Positions 16,822 through 26,299 of a stretch of 55,821 nucleotides of DNA are shown here, in pieces; the first letter of the stretch is position 1, and each line of letters begins with the position of its first letter. Source of the stretch: Bacillota bacterium (GTDB lineage Bacteria; Bacillota; Sulfobacillia; Sulfobacillales; Sulfobacillaceae); assembly GCA_021797825.1 (NCBI GenBank), contig JAJZZA010000015.1:1-55821 (forward strand). Direction: 5' to 3'. The notes under the pieces are model-generated. The model was not told the DNA's origin. It searched no databases and saw only the letters and a program-made list of their open reading frames with translations. The position numbers and the translations under genes were made by a program.

Positions 16822-17287
16822 GGGGTTTCCCCCTCTACTAGTCATGATGGGTTGGCTGACACGCCGCGCGGAACCATGACCGTGGCCGCCCTTGCGGACG
16901 AGCCGAGTCTTGGCGCGCGGCGGGGTTTCGCAGAAACCTGCCTCAGCGACGTGCAAGCCGAAGGCGGCGGACCCGTGGTGGGGCACGACGGCGGCGGAGC
17001 TGCGCGGCATCGTGGCCTCTCGCCATCGCGCGGAATCCTTTGCTCCGAGCACCTGGCCTATCTATCGGTCGCGGGTGGTCATGATATCTCCCATGATGGC
17101 ATCATACCCTACGATGCGGAGAAAACCCCGTGCCGCCCGCTATGCTTCGCGGGGGCATCCTTGGCCGACGATATTGCGGATCATCCGTTAACATTCGGAA
17201 AATACCGGTTTGCGTGCCGACAATGCCGCGTGGGTACAGGAAAATCGGGACACGACATCGAATATCGAAGGGAGGGGGAGTGAAGAT
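16822..17287 (+). other. Intergenic region between divergent genes
   Basis: About 465 bases with no supported gene between the aminotransferase relic (left) and the acyl-CoA synthetase (right). It contains ATGAT-GGC-ATCAT (17093-17105), a small perfect inverted repeat next to a second ATGATATC copy, which could be an operator. No clear promoter was found. Confidence 0.3.
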
Positions 17288-19243
17288 ATGGAGCAGTCAG
17301 AAATGTTAGCCATGATCCGGGACAGCCGGCTGGAAGAGCCGCCCCGGTCGGGATCGGGACGGTTGTCCCTGACGCCTACGCAGTATCCGCAAGCCTATGC
17401 CGATTCGGTGGCGAACTTGGGGAAATATTGGGCAGGTGTGGCGAGAGAACTCCAATGGACAGTTCCGTGGCAACAGGATTTGGTAGGCCAGCTACCGGAC
17501 TTCCGTTTTTTTCAAGGGGGTTACAGCAACGTTTCGGTGAACTGCATCGACCGCCACCTCGAGCGGCGAGCGGATCGCCCCGCGCTGATCGGAATCCGGG
17601 AGGATGGGGGTGAAACCGTATGGTCGTGGCAAGAACTGCATCGGCAGACCGCGACTTTTGCCCGCGCACTCTCCGATTTGGGAGTTAAAGAGGGCGATGT
17701 GGTGGCGATATTTTTGCCCAATTTGCTTGAAACGTTCGCCGCCGTTCACGCCTGTTATCGGATAGGAGCTATCTACAACATCATCTTTTCGGGGTTTTCG
17801 CGCAGCGCCTTGCTTGATCGCCTGGCCGATACCCAAGCTAAAGTGGTGATTACGGCCGACGAGGCCGTTCGGCGCGGCCGGCGCTTCGCCCTGAAAGCCA
17901 CTCTCGACCAGGCCTTGGCCGACGTGCCGAGTGTGCAGCACGTAGTCGTCATCCGCCGTACGGGTGCTCCGGTGCCCATGCAAAAACCCCGTGATCACTA
18001 TTGGGATGAGCTGATGGACCATACGGCATCCGGGCAAGAACCAGTTCCCATCGAGGCGAACGCCCCTGGGTTCATCATTTATACGTCCGGGACCACCTCC
18101 AAACCTAAAGGGCTGGTTCACTCCGGCCTGGGGTTTTTGGTCGGATCGTATCACAACGTTAAGTACGCGCTGGACCTCGGTCCCGACGACGTGTATTGGT
18201 GTACGGCAGACGTGGGGTGGCTGACCTTTCCCATTTTCGAGCTGGTCGGAGGATTAGCGCATGGTGCGACATACCTGGTTTACGAGGGAGCGTTGGACTA
18301 TCCGGAGCCGGGCCGTTTGTACGACATCATTGCGCGCCATCGCGTCAACAAAGTGTTTACCGCCCCGACCGTGTTGCGGATGCTTGCGCGTCAAGGGACA
18401 GCGCTGGCGGACAGCTATAATCTTGAGTCACTGGAGCTGATTTCGCTGGTGGGCGAGCCGCTCGATGCCAGCACCTGGTACTGGGTGGCACGCGAATTGG
18501 GCAAGGGGCGCATTGAAATCAACAATACCTATGGTCAAAGCGAAACCGGCAGCGCATGGACATCGTCACTGGTTGGGGTAACGGCCGCCAAACCGGGCTC
18601 TTGCGGCCTGCCCTTGCCCGGCCATGCCTACGCAATTGTCGACGATGGCGGACATCCGGTGCCCGCCGGGAAGGTCGGGGAACTGGTTTTGACGGCCCCC
18701 TTTCCCACTTTGGCGCGGACAATCTGGGGGGATGATGCCCGCTATCGGTCGCAATATTTTGCGCGTCCCGAATTTTATGCAACCCGGGACGCGGCAGTGG
18801 AGGATCACGACCATCACATTTGGGTCTTGGGCCGGGTTGACGATGTGATCAATGTCGCCGCCCATCGACTGTCTACGATGGAAATGGAAAGCGCCGTGCT
18901 AACCTTGCCAGAAGTCGCCGAAGCCGCCGTGATTGGGGTGCCCGACGATATTAAAGGACAGGTGCCGGTGGCGTTTGTCACGTTGCGCCAAGGCATTGAG
19001 GAACCGTCGGATTTGGCGCAACGTGTAAAGTCCCAGGTCACCGATACCATCGGGGCGATTGCCCGCCCAGCGGAAGTGTACCGAGTCGATGCCATGCCCA
19101 AAACCCGGAGCGGCAAAATTGTCCGTCGTTTGTTAAAAGAGATTGTGACAACGGGCGGATCGGCGGGCGACATCACCGGACTCGAAGATCCCGAGGTGCT
19201 TGAGCGGCTGCTTGCCCAATTAGGCCGCCCGCCGCAAGCCTGA
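17288..19243 (+). CDS. Acetyl/propionyl-CoA synthetase family (AMP-forming acyl-CoA synthetase)
   Basis: Protein of 651 residues of the ACS/PrpE branch. It has the N-terminal ACS-type cap (SVANLGKYWAGVARE, then NVSVNCIDRHL) and the P-loop YTSGTTSKPKGLVHS. Further motifs are ADVGWLTFP, NTYGQSETG, the hinge GRVDDVINVAAHRLSTMEMESA and C-terminal PKTRSGKIVRR with the catalytic Lys. The ATG at 17288 follows GGGAGGGGGAG; longer starts are possible but lack this. It makes acyl-CoA from a short acid (acetate, propionate or a branched relative). Upstream and downstream genes are acyl-CoA or lipid related. Confidence 0.9.
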   Translation: MEQSEMLAMIRDSRLEEPPRSGSGRLSLTPTQYPQAYADSVANLGKYWAGVARELQWTVPWQQDLVGQLPDFRFFQGGYSNVSVNCIDRHLERRADRPALIGIREDGGETVWSWQELHRQTATFARALSDLGVKEGDVVAIFLPNLLETFAAVHACYRIGAIYNIIFSGFSRSALLDRLADTQAKVVITADEAVRRGRRFALKATLDQALADVPSVQHVVVIRRTGAPVPMQKPRDHYWDELMDHTASGQEPVPIEANAPGFIIYTSGTTSKPKGLVHSGLGFLVGSYHNVKYALDLGPDDVYWCTADVGWLTFPIFELVGGLAHGATYLVYEGALDYPEPGRLYDIIARHRVNKVFTAPTVLRMLARQGTALADSYNLESLELISLVGEPLDASTWYWVARELGKGRIEINNTYGQSETGSAWTSSLVGVTAAKPGSCGLPLPGHAYAIVDDGGHPVPAGKVGELVLTAPFPTLARTIWGDDARYRSQYFARPEFYATRDAAVEDHDHHIWVLGRVDDVINVAAHRLSTMEMESAVLTLPEVAEAAVIGVPDDIKGQVPVAFVTLRQGIEEPSDLAQRVKSQVTDTIGAIARPAEVYRVDAMPKTRSGKIVRRLLKEIVTTGGSAGDITGLEDPEVLERLLAQLGRPPQA

Positions 19244-19372
19244 TCGGGAACCGGGTCATGCCCCTGGGACCGGGTGGCGGTCCCGCCGGGAACGGCTGCG
19301 GATCGAGTTGCCAGTTGTGCCTAGCCCTCTCTCCCTGGTAGCCTAGACCAGGAGTCGACAGGAGGAATGAGA

Positions 19373-19840
19373 GTGGCAGAAGACAGTCAAGACGTCGGCA
19401 GCCGGCAGCCGTCCGCGCCATTGCCTCCCAGCGAAGCGAATGGCTATCCGTTTTTTGCCTGGGCGGGGCTGCGGGTGGTTCATGCTGGCGGTGGGCAGTC
19501 GCGGGTTGAACTCGATGTGGCGCACCATCATCGCGGAGGGGGAGGCACCGAGGCGATCAATGGTGGAATTGTCGCGTACATGTTTGACGCCACCCAGGGC
19601 GTGGCCGTCCGCTCGGTGTGGGATGACGAGGTGGTGGGACAGGTCACGGTCTCTTTGAATATTCAATATCGCAGGATGCTGACCGTGGATAAGAGGGTGG
19701 TGGCTAAAGCGCGCGTAACCAGCATGGGCCGCACCACCGTATTCACCGCGGGTGAGGTCTACGACGAGGCGGGTCAGGTCGCGGCATCGTGTACCGGAAT
19801 ATTCCGGTTGTTTCGCAACGCGGCATTAAAACGTGAGTAA
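19373..19840 (+). CDS. PaaI/hotdog-fold thioesterase
   Basis: Hotdog-fold protein of about 155 residues. HHRGGGGTEAINGGIVAYMFD carries the HGG-like catalytic loop (here NGG with Asp following), and there is a VSLNIQYRR strand. A GTG start at 19373 fits best: ACAGGAGGA sits 7 bases ahead of it, whereas the ATG at 19367 touches that site. It likely hydrolyses an acyl-CoA made by the adjacent synthetase. The last codons overlap the following PAP2 gene. Confidence 0.75.
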   Translation: MAEDSQDVGSRQPSAPLPPSEANGYPFFAWAGLRVVHAGGGQSRVELDVAHHHRGGGGTEAINGGIVAYMFDATQGVAVRSVWDDEVVGQVTVSLNIQYRRMLTVDKRVVAKARVTSMGRTTVFTAGEVYDEAGQVAASCTGIFRLFRNAALKRE

Positions 19841-20465
19841 CACTTGGCGGCGGGGACTGTGGACCGTGGTCTTTCTGGTGGCCGCCGCGCTGGCGTCCAC
19901 CAGATTCGTCCGGGTGATCAATCTTGCCTTCTCCCACTTTTTGGTTCCCCTGGGCAGGACCTGGCCGTGGCTGAACGGGGTTTGGGTGGCGGGTGGGGTT
20001 CCGCTCAGCTTGCTGGCCGTGCTGTGGGCTTCGCGAGCCCGCTCCCGTGGGCAGCGCCTGCGCCTGTTGGGGCTTTTTGTCGCCGGTGGCATCATCGAGC
20101 TCTTGGCCAAGCATTGGATCGCCACGCCCTGGCCGGTGCCGGTGGCGGCCCCCGCGCCCTATGCGGTGATTGCACGCTATACGAACATTGAGCCTTCGGC
20201 GGTTATGGCCGTCGTTGGCCCGTGGTTGGGAGCGCGCCGGCCCACGGCCAGCGCCTCCTTTTTGCGGGGAAGTTTTCCCAGCGGACACGTTTTGCGCCTG
20301 ACCTTTGCCATAGGGGTGTGGCTCGGGCCCGGACGATGGGGCTGGACCACGGCGTTGGCGGCGGTGGCCGCCGTGGCGGTGGTGGCCACCGGGGGGCATT
20401 GGTTTTGGGACACGCTGGGCGGGTGGTCGCTAGCGCAGGCATTGTTGGTGTTGGGTCACGGTTAA
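19833..20465 (+). CDS. PAP2-superfamily membrane phosphatase
   Basis: Integral membrane protein of 210 residues with about five hydrophobic helices. PAP2 motif 2 is SFPSGHVLRLTF and motif 3 is the HWFWDTLGG region with His and Asp. Motif 1 (K-x6-RP) is not clear, though GARRPTAS precedes motif 2. It would dephosphorylate a lipid phosphate such as phosphatidate or undecaprenyl-PP. The GTG start overlaps the thioesterase gene. The 3' end overlaps by 4 bases the convergent sulfurtransferase gene. Confidence 0.75.
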   Translation: MSNTWRRGLWTVVFLVAAALASTRFVRVINLAFSHFLVPLGRTWPWLNGVWVAGGVPLSLLAVLWASRARSRGQRLRLLGLFVAGGIIELLAKHWIATPWPVPVAAPAPYAVIARYTNIEPSAVMAVVGPWLGARRPTASASFLRGSFPSGHVLRLTFAIGVWLGPGRWGWTTALAAVAAVAVVATGGHWFWDTLGGWSLAQALLVLGHG

Positions 20466-21304
20466 AAGGGTCCGACGGCGACGGGGAGATGGGGATAGCT
20501 GCTCCAGTCACTCCAACTTCCCGGATACAGGCGTGCCGAGCGCCCCACGCGGTGCATGGCCAAGATGTTTACGCACGCGCTGACGCCCGATCCGCAATAG
20601 ACGACAACCTCACCGGTGTCGCCGATGGGCGACCAGGTCTGGCGGAGATCGGTGGCGTCTCGATAGCGGGCGGGTCCGTCGAGCATGTCGGCCCAACTGA
20701 TGTTAATGGCCTGTGGGATGTGGCCCGCCCGGGCATCGATGGGCTCGGTCTCACCACGGTACCGATCGGCGCTCCTGGCGTCGACGAGGGTTCGGGGGGC
20801 GGCAGGCGCGGTGAGCAAATCGTGCAGCGATATCGTCAAGGAAGGGTCGGGATGCGCCACAAAACGGCCGGATTGGGGGAGCGCCGGGGTGCTGGTGAGC
20901 GGGTGTCCCGCTTGCGTCCAGGCGTTGAGCCCCCCGTTTAGCACATAGGTGCGCTCATGCCCGAAATAGTTCATCAGCCACCACAGGCGGGCGGCGCCTA
21001 CCCCATCGGCGTCATAGGCCACCACCCGGGTGTCGGGGCGGACGCCGATCCGGTTCATGATGTGAGACCAGGCCTGCGGTTCGGGCAGGGGATGCCGACC
21101 CCCATGATCGTGCTTGGGTCCGGAAAGATCGTCTTCCATGTCCAGATAGTAAGCGTCAGGGATGTGCGCCGCTTGATATTGGGCACGGGCCAGAGCGGGG
21201 TTGGCGAGATTCCATCGGCAATCGACAATGACCAGGTCCGAATCACCGAGGCGTTGGGCCAGCCAGTCCGGGGCAACGACGGGGTCGTGAGGCGCGAAAG
21301 GCAT
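20462..21304 (-). CDS. Thiosulfate/3-mercaptopyruvate sulfurtransferase (tandem rhodanese)
   Basis: Two rhodanese domains, 280 residues. The N-terminal inactive domain contains IVDCRWNLANP and AHIPDAYYLDMEDDLSG. The C-terminal domain carries the active cysteine in YCGSGVSA. CGSGVTA-type loops are typical of 3-mercaptopyruvate sulfurtransferase; rhodaneses have CRKGVT. The start at 21304 follows CAGGAGGAG; an upstream ATG is less likely. It is convergent with the PAP2 gene. It plays a part in sulfur transfer or cyanide/thiosulfate handling. Confidence 0.87.
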   Translation of the reverse strand: MPFAPHDPVVAPDWLAQRLGDSDLVIVDCRWNLANPALARAQYQAAHIPDAYYLDMEDDLSGPKHDHGGRHPLPEPQAWSHIMNRIGVRPDTRVVAYDADGVGAARLWWLMNYFGHERTYVLNGGLNAWTQAGHPLTSTPALPQSGRFVAHPDPSLTISLHDLLTAPAAPRTLVDARSADRYRGETEPIDARAGHIPQAINISWADMLDGPARYRDATDLRQTWSPIGDTGEVVVYCGSGVSACVNILAMHRVGRSARLYPGSWSDWSSYPHLPVAVGPF

Positions 21305-21423
21305 GAGCAGTCTCCTCCTGATGCCGGCCAGGGCCAGGTGCCCCAAAAAGCCCGGCTTTTAGTGGGTAGTGTACAGGATTTTGTTGTCGCGCAGCACGCC
21401 GATTTTGCTGGGGAGGGACACGC

Positions 21424-22251
21424 ATGGAGCAAGTGGTTCCGGGTCTTTGGAAGGTCTCGTGTCCGGGGCGCACCTTGCCACCGTATGCGGGCACGGAATG
21501 TTACTGGTTGGTGTCGGCGGGGGAGGCGATTTTGGTTGATGCCGGAGATGGGCAGGACGCCGCCAATGCCGCGCTGGAAGAGTCCTGGGAGGCGCTGGGC
21601 AAGCCCAGGGTGCAAGGCATTTACCTGACTCACCACCATTTCGACCATTCCGGCGGGGCCAAGTGGGCTTCAACGGTCTTTCACGCGCCAGCTTGGATTC
21701 ATCCTGTGGAGCGAAGTCGCCTCGTCGACGAGATTGCCTCTGCAACCGAGCCGCTGACGGCGACCGCGGTGCGTGTGGGTGACCGGCACGCCGACATTTT
21801 GGTCGCGCCGGGCCACGCGGCGGGGCAAATCAACTTGTGGGTGAAAGACGCCGCGGTTCTGCTGGCGGGCGACAATGTATTGGGGGCAACCACCGTCGTG
21901 GTTGCGCCGCCGGATGGCAATCTGCGGTCATACCAACTCACGCTGGCCCGACTGCGTGCGCTATCGCCCCGGATCATCGGTCCGGGCCACGGCCCGCTGA
22001 TTGTCGACGGCGTCGCCTATCTAGAGGGGTATATCCAACATCGACGCGAGCGCGAAGCGGAAATCCTTTCGCTTTTGGCGCAAGGTCCCGCGGCGCCGTT
22101 GGAGATTGCTCAACAAATCTACCGGAACCGGTTGACGCCCGATAAGATGTTCGTGGGGGAATGGATGATTCGGGGACATCTGGCGGCGCTGCAAGAGGAG
22201 GGAGCCGTTGACGGCTCCCCTGATCACCAGCGCTATTGGTTGCGGCGGTGA
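21424..22251 (+). CDS. Metallo-beta-lactamase-fold hydrolase (LACTB2-like)
   Basis: Protein of 275 residues with the zinc motif THHHFDHSGG (about 64-73), the third His in APGHAAGQ, Asp in LAGDNVLG, and the final His in GPGHGP. A winged-helix-like C-terminal tail follows (EREAEILSLLAQGPAAPLEI...). This arrangement matches LACTB2/ribonuclease-Z-related or thioester hydrolases. The ATG is preceded by GGGGAGGGA. The substrate is not readable; RNA or a thioester are both possible. Confidence 0.83.
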   Translation: MEQVVPGLWKVSCPGRTLPPYAGTECYWLVSAGEAILVDAGDGQDAANAALEESWEALGKPRVQGIYLTHHHFDHSGGAKWASTVFHAPAWIHPVERSRLVDEIASATEPLTATAVRVGDRHADILVAPGHAAGQINLWVKDAAVLLAGDNVLGATTVVVAPPDGNLRSYQLTLARLRALSPRIIGPGHGPLIVDGVAYLEGYIQHRREREAEILSLLAQGPAAPLEIAQQIYRNRLTPDKMFVGEWMIRGHLAALQEEGAVDGSPDHQRYWLRR

Positions 22252-22268
22252 GGCTAACGTCAGGCCTC

Positions 22269-23030
22269 CTACTTGGGAGCCATTCGGATGGCTCCGTCCA
22301 ACCGGATGACCTCGCCGTTCAGCATCACATTTTGGACGATGTGTTTGACTAACTGCGCATATTCCTGGGGCTGCCCCAGTCGCTGGGGAAACGGGACTTG
22401 CTGTCCTAGCGACTGGCGCGCCGGCTCCGGCAATTCCGCCAGCATGGGGGTGTCAAAAATGCCGGGAGCAATCGTCACTACCCGGATGCCAAACCGGGCC
22501 AGTTCGCGGGCAATCGGCAGGGTCATGCCGACCACGCCCCCCTTGGAGGCGGAATAGGCGGCCTGGCCGATTTGTCCGTCAAAGGCGGCAACCGAGGCGG
22601 TGTTGACGATGACCCCGCGCTCCCCGTCCGGCCCCGGAGCGTTTTCCTTCATGGCGGCGGCCGTCAGCCGAATCGCGTTGAAACTACCTACCAAATTGAC
22701 CATAAGGACTTGCGTGAACGCCGCCAGCGGGTGAGGGCCGGTTTTTCCCAAGACTCGGCTGGCAATGGCTATGCCCGCGCAATTGACCAATCCGTTGAGG
22801 GTTCCAAAGGTATCAACGCCGGCGGCAACCGCCGCGCGCATTTGCTCATCGTCGGTGACATCAGTCTCGACAAACAGTCCGCCTACTGCTGAAGCCAGAG
22901 CTTGGCCGGTGTCTCGGCGCCGGTCGGCAATGACCACTTTGGCTCCGGATTCCACACACATCCGCGCCACCGCAGCCCCCAGGCCCGATCCGCCGCCCGT
23001 GATCAGAAATACCTTGTCCGCAAGTTCCAT
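22269..23030 (-). CDS. SDR, type II 3-hydroxyacyl-CoA dehydrogenase-like
   Basis: SDR of 253 residues. TGGGSGLG (12-19) is the NAD-binding loop, followed by [41 protein letters not shown] with the catalytic Ser/Tyr/Lys, and a C-terminus [21 protein letters not shown]. The insert and the DG-AIRM end are typical of HSD17B10/type II 3-hydroxyacyl-CoA dehydrogenases of beta-oxidation. The start at 23030 has AAAGGAGA. It is convergent with the MBL gene. Confidence 0.88.
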   Translation of the reverse strand: MELADKVFLITGGGSGLGAAVARMCVESGAKVVIADRRRDTGQALASAVGGLFVETDVTDDEQMRAAVAAGVDTFGTLNGLVNCAGIAIASRVLGKTGPHPLAAFTQVLMVNLVGSFNAIRLTAAAMKENAPGPDGERGVIVNTASVAAFDGQIGQAAYSASKGGVVGMTLPIARELARFGIRVVTIAPGIFDTPMLAELPEPARQSLGQQVPFPQRLGQPQEYAQLVKHIVQNVMLNGEVIRLDGAIRMAPK

Positions 23031-23501
23031 GGTAACGTTGTCTCCTTTTTCGGCTTGCCTGCGTCCGCGCCGTTTACACGCCGGCCACGCCGTGGCTCGG
23101 CCCCCGCGATGGCCAGGGCCGGCGCTGAAACCTCCATTAACGCAGCGGGATCGAACCCGAGGCGTCCTTAAGCAGTCGATGTGGCGGGCGGCATCAACTG
23201 GCACGGCTGGGCAGACTCAGCCACCGGCCCAAGACTGCTCCCGGCTATAAGCTTGTTCTGATTATAACAGGCAGGAGGCAGGCTCGACCACGAGTCGAGG
23301 TTTTTCCCGGCGAACGGCGCGCTGCGAGAAGGTCCTGCGAATCTCGCCAAAGCCACGCCGCCCCCTCCGGAAAGGCGGCGCCATGGATTGTTCCCAAGCT
23401 GGAGCCGTGCCTGGGGGTGCTGGTGTGCGCGATCAGCGATATAACGGACATGCGGCAAGGGGGCACAGCAGCCTATTCCTTAAGACCCGCTTACGCACCG
23501 G
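23031..23501. other. Intergenic region, no gene recognised
   Basis: About 470 bases between the SDR and the 3' end of the diguanylate cyclase. The right part is directly behind the cyclase stop and may be its eroded or shifted C-terminal coding sequence. An AT-rich TTGTTCTGATTATAAC segment at about 23252-23268 could be a promoter for the SDR on neither strand convincingly. Confidence 0.25.
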
Positions 23502-24404
23502 TCAATCGGCGCACCGCGTCCTCGCCCGCCATCGCCCACCGCCCGCGGCGGCATAAAGCGTTTCGAGATTTTGGCCGTCGTGCGGATACCAGGCCAATCC
23601 CGCCGAAAAGCCGAGGCCGGTGTCGCGGCCAAACTCCCGAGCAAAGTCGCGCAACTGTCGGTGAATTTGCTGAGGCGAGGCCGCTTGGGGCAGCCAGACA
23701 GCAAATTCATCGCCGCCCATGCGAGCCAAGCCATCGGTCGCTCGGGCATAGGTGCGGGCGTGGCCGGCCAATTGTTGCAAGATGAAGTCGCCCCGCGGAT
23801 GTCCATGGCGGTCGTTGCCGCCTTTGAAATGGTCCCGATCCAACAAAATGAATGTGGCATGAGTGACGCCAGTGGCTAAATCGCGGGCGATCCGCGCGGA
23901 CAATCCCGGGCGATTCAGCAAACCCGTCAAGGGATCGGTCAGGGCCAGATCGTTTAATTCTTTAATGCGTGCATCCATCACCACGGTGTACGTATCTAAT
24001 ACGGTCATGAGATCCGCCAGCCAGCGTCGGCGAAGAAGTCGCAACGGGGGCAGCCGGTCATCATTTTCCTGGGCGTGGTAGGCCGCAAACAGCAGGTTGT
24101 ACAGGCTGACGTAGGCGGATGGTGGCACGTGCGCTCGGATATGCGCGAAACCGACCCGGCGGCTGGCATCGCGAATCTCGGGATCGGTCGGCGGACCCAA
24201 AAACGTGGATGCGTGTCCTAAGAGATGGTTGCGAAACCAGGCCTCGTCCGCCTCGGGCGGGAGATATGCGGCTATCGTCGGCTCGCGCAAAACGGTGTTT
24301 GCGCCCATATCGACCCACACCTGGTAAAGGTATGCGAGGGCCAAACGGCTCTCGGTCCACTGCTCGGTATCTTCGGGACCCCAATCCCATAGCACATTGT
24401 CCAC
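23502..24404 (-). CDS. Globin-coupled diguanylate cyclase (protoglobin sensor plus GGDEF)
   Basis: Protein of 300 residues. The N-terminal half (about 25-130) looks like a globin sensor: RRVGFAHIRAHVPPSAYVSLYNLLF has the proximal-His segment and following helix of protoglobin/globin-coupled sensors. The C-terminal half is a GGDEF domain: DPLTGLLNR, DRDHFKGGNDRHGH (metal and guanine ligands) and an intact MGGDEF. It would bind heme/O2 and make cyclic di-GMP. The last 15 residues (AAAGGGRWRART...) depart from the family ending, which suggests a late frameshift. The ATG follows CCGGGAGTGG. Confidence 0.8.
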   Translation of the reverse strand: MDNVLWDWGPEDTEQWTESRLALAYLYQVWVDMGANTVLREPTIAAYLPPEADEAWFRNHLLGHASTFLGPPTDPEIRDASRRVGFAHIRAHVPPSAYVSLYNLLFAAYHAQENDDRLPPLRLLRRRWLADLMTVLDTYTVVMDARIKELNDLALTDPLTGLLNRPGLSARIARDLATGVTHATFILLDRDHFKGGNDRHGHPRGDFILQQLAGHARTYARATDGLARMGGDEFAVWLPQAASPQQIHRQLRDFAREFGRDTGLGFSAGLAWYPHDGQNLETLYAAAGGGRWRARTRCAD

Positions 24405-24847
24405 TCCCGGTTTCCTGATTATCTCAATTATGTCAAAGCCTTTTCTTTCGACGAACCCAGATAATCTCCTGCCCGAGCGAGCAAGATTTTACGCGAATCC
24501 CCGCAGGTTGCCCGGTCCGCACCGCCGAAACAATGGCGCCTGGGTCTGGTCCATTCCTGCTGAATGCTGGCGGCGAGCCGATATTGGTGACCAGGATTAG
24601 CGATTCCGGAGGTGACCGGCTCCCCCGCGAGCTGCCGCATGCCGACGGTGCCCGCGGCCTCTTCCGACGGGCGAGGGGTAGCTCGGTTCCGCGCTCTGGC
24701 TTGCCGGCTTCGGCACGACGGTCAGCAAATCGGTCAGCAAATGATAGCACAGATTTTTGCCGGGGGACTTCGGCTATAACGCGTCAGCCCAATATGTACT
24801 AAAATTCCAGGGGTGGGATGACATCAAGCTGGATGGGGGGATGGAGA
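24405..24847. other. Intergenic region between divergent genes
   Basis: About 440 bases with no supported gene between the divergent cyclase (left) and dienoyl-CoA reductase (right). A TTGACATAATT segment reading leftwards (about 24434-24424) could serve the cyclase but lacks a good -10. The right portion is AT-richer (GCCCAATATGTACTAAAATT), fitting a promoter region for the reductase. Confidence 0.3.
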
Positions 24848-25714
24848 ATGTTCGCGGACAAGATGTTGCGCAACAAATTAGTGCTGGTTACAGGGGGCGG
24901 CACGGGGCTGGGCAAGGCGATGGCTCAACGGTTTTCCGAGCTCGGCGCCGATATCGCTCTGATTGGGCGAAGGGAAGAGGTGCTGGCTACGGCTGCCGGG
25001 GAAATTTCCCGGGAGGGAGGCCGCGTCTTTTACCGGATATGTGATATCCGCGATCCCGAACGGGTGGCCACGGTTATGCGGGAACTCGAGGCAGAAGCGG
25101 GGCCGTTGGACGTGTTGGTCAACAATGCGGCTGGAAATTTCATCAGTCCGAGCGAACGCTTGTCGCATCGCGCAGTGGATGCGGTGATTGATATTGTCTT
25201 GCACGGTACCCTGTACTGCACTCTGGAAGCGGGAAAACGGTGGATAGAACACGGACGCCCCGGCACCGTGTTAAATATCGTAGCCGCTTACGCGTGGACC
25301 GGTTCGGGCTATGTCATGCCATCGGCGGTGGCCAAAGCGGGGGTGCTGGCGGCCACCCGGTCACTTGCGGTGGAATGGGCACCGCATGGCATCCGCCATG
25401 TCGCCATCGCCCCGGGACCGTTTCCCACTGAAGGTGCCTGGCAGCGTCTGGCCCCTACCGAGCGGCTGGCTAGCATGATGCAATCCCGGGTGCCGCTGGG
25501 GCGGGTCGGCCAACCCGTAGAACTGGCCAATCTGGCGGCCTATCTGATCTCCGATTACGCCGGGTTCATAAATGGGGAGGTGGTGACGATAGATGGCGGG
25601 GAGTGGCTGAGCGGCACCGGATTTAATTCCCTGAGGAGCCTTGATGCCGAGGAGTGGGACCTTATTCGGAGCTTGGCCAAACCCGGCCGAAAGGACCAGG
25701 TGCCTCCCGGCTAG
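24848..25714 (+). CDS. 2,4-dienoyl-CoA reductase-type SDR
   Basis: SDR of about 288 residues. It has TGGGTGLGKAMA (cofactor loop), NNAAGNFISPSERLS, and APGPFPTEGAWQRL. The NAAGNF-x-P and GP--TEG signatures belong to the DECR/peroxisomal 2,4-dienoyl-CoA reductase subgroup. As in that group, the usual Tyr-x3-Lys is replaced by Ser-x3-Lys (PSAVAK). It acts in beta-oxidation of unsaturated acyl-CoAs. The start at 24848 follows GGGGGATGGAG; an ATG ten codons earlier is possible. Confidence 0.85.
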   Translation: MFADKMLRNKLVLVTGGGTGLGKAMAQRFSELGADIALIGRREEVLATAAGEISREGGRVFYRICDIRDPERVATVMRELEAEAGPLDVLVNNAAGNFISPSERLSHRAVDAVIDIVLHGTLYCTLEAGKRWIEHGRPGTVLNIVAAYAWTGSGYVMPSAVAKAGVLAATRSLAVEWAPHGIRHVAIAPGPFPTEGAWQRLAPTERLASMMQSRVPLGRVGQPVELANLAAYLISDYAGFINGEVVTIDGGEWLSGTGFNSLRSLDAEEWDLIRSLAKPGRKDQVPPG

Positions 25715-26299
25715 CGGCTCCGGGGCGCGGAGTTTGCTAAGCGTTACAGCATCCTGGGACGCGTCTGGCGCGCGCACCCAGCGCAGAAGTTGGGGCACGG
25801 CCGACTCAACTAGGTTTTTCGGGGTGCGGGCGGCACCTTTCCCATCCTGATCCGGCTTGACGGGATTTCTTACTCGTGTCGTGGGTGTTGGGGCCTATGG
25901 CGGGTGTAGCCCGAAGCTTCGCGGTGTCTTCCCCCAGCGGGCGATGAAAAACCTCCACAAATGTCTGCTTAGCGTCAAAGCGGCCTGGTGGCCCGCTGAG
26001 ACCTGTCGACCCCTCCCTGCGCGGCCATCTGCAGCAAACCCTGCGCGGTTTTGATGGGAATTGTGCCAACCCCAGCTGCGCCAGCACTGGTCCCGAAGTG
26101 CTCGGGCGGGTTGTTGTCAAATGATGCGGTGATACCGGAATTGGGGCCGTACTTGAAACACTGGACGATCGCCAACTCCGGTTTTGGGCTCGTCTCCGCG
26201 CTTCAACGGCGCATCCCGCGCCATGCGTGCCGGGAACCGCTTCGCCCGCAATCCTCATGGCGTGGCCGGTCCCGCCTGCCCACGGTTCTTATTGACTAC
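25715..26299. other. Decayed intergenic region
   Basis: About 585 bases without a supported gene. A minus-strand stretch near 25990-25900 reads LWRFFIARWGKTPRSFGL and could be the tail of an eroded transposase, but flanking frames are full of stops. It is left unnamed. Confidence 0.25.

Noticed and set aside
25895-26000. Short peptide similarity between 25.9 kb (GVFPQRAMKNLHK) and 42.0 kb (GVLPQRAARMLQE)
   Set aside because: The likeness spans only about a dozen residues. Neither frame has a start signal or continued similarity, so a shared relic cannot be supported.
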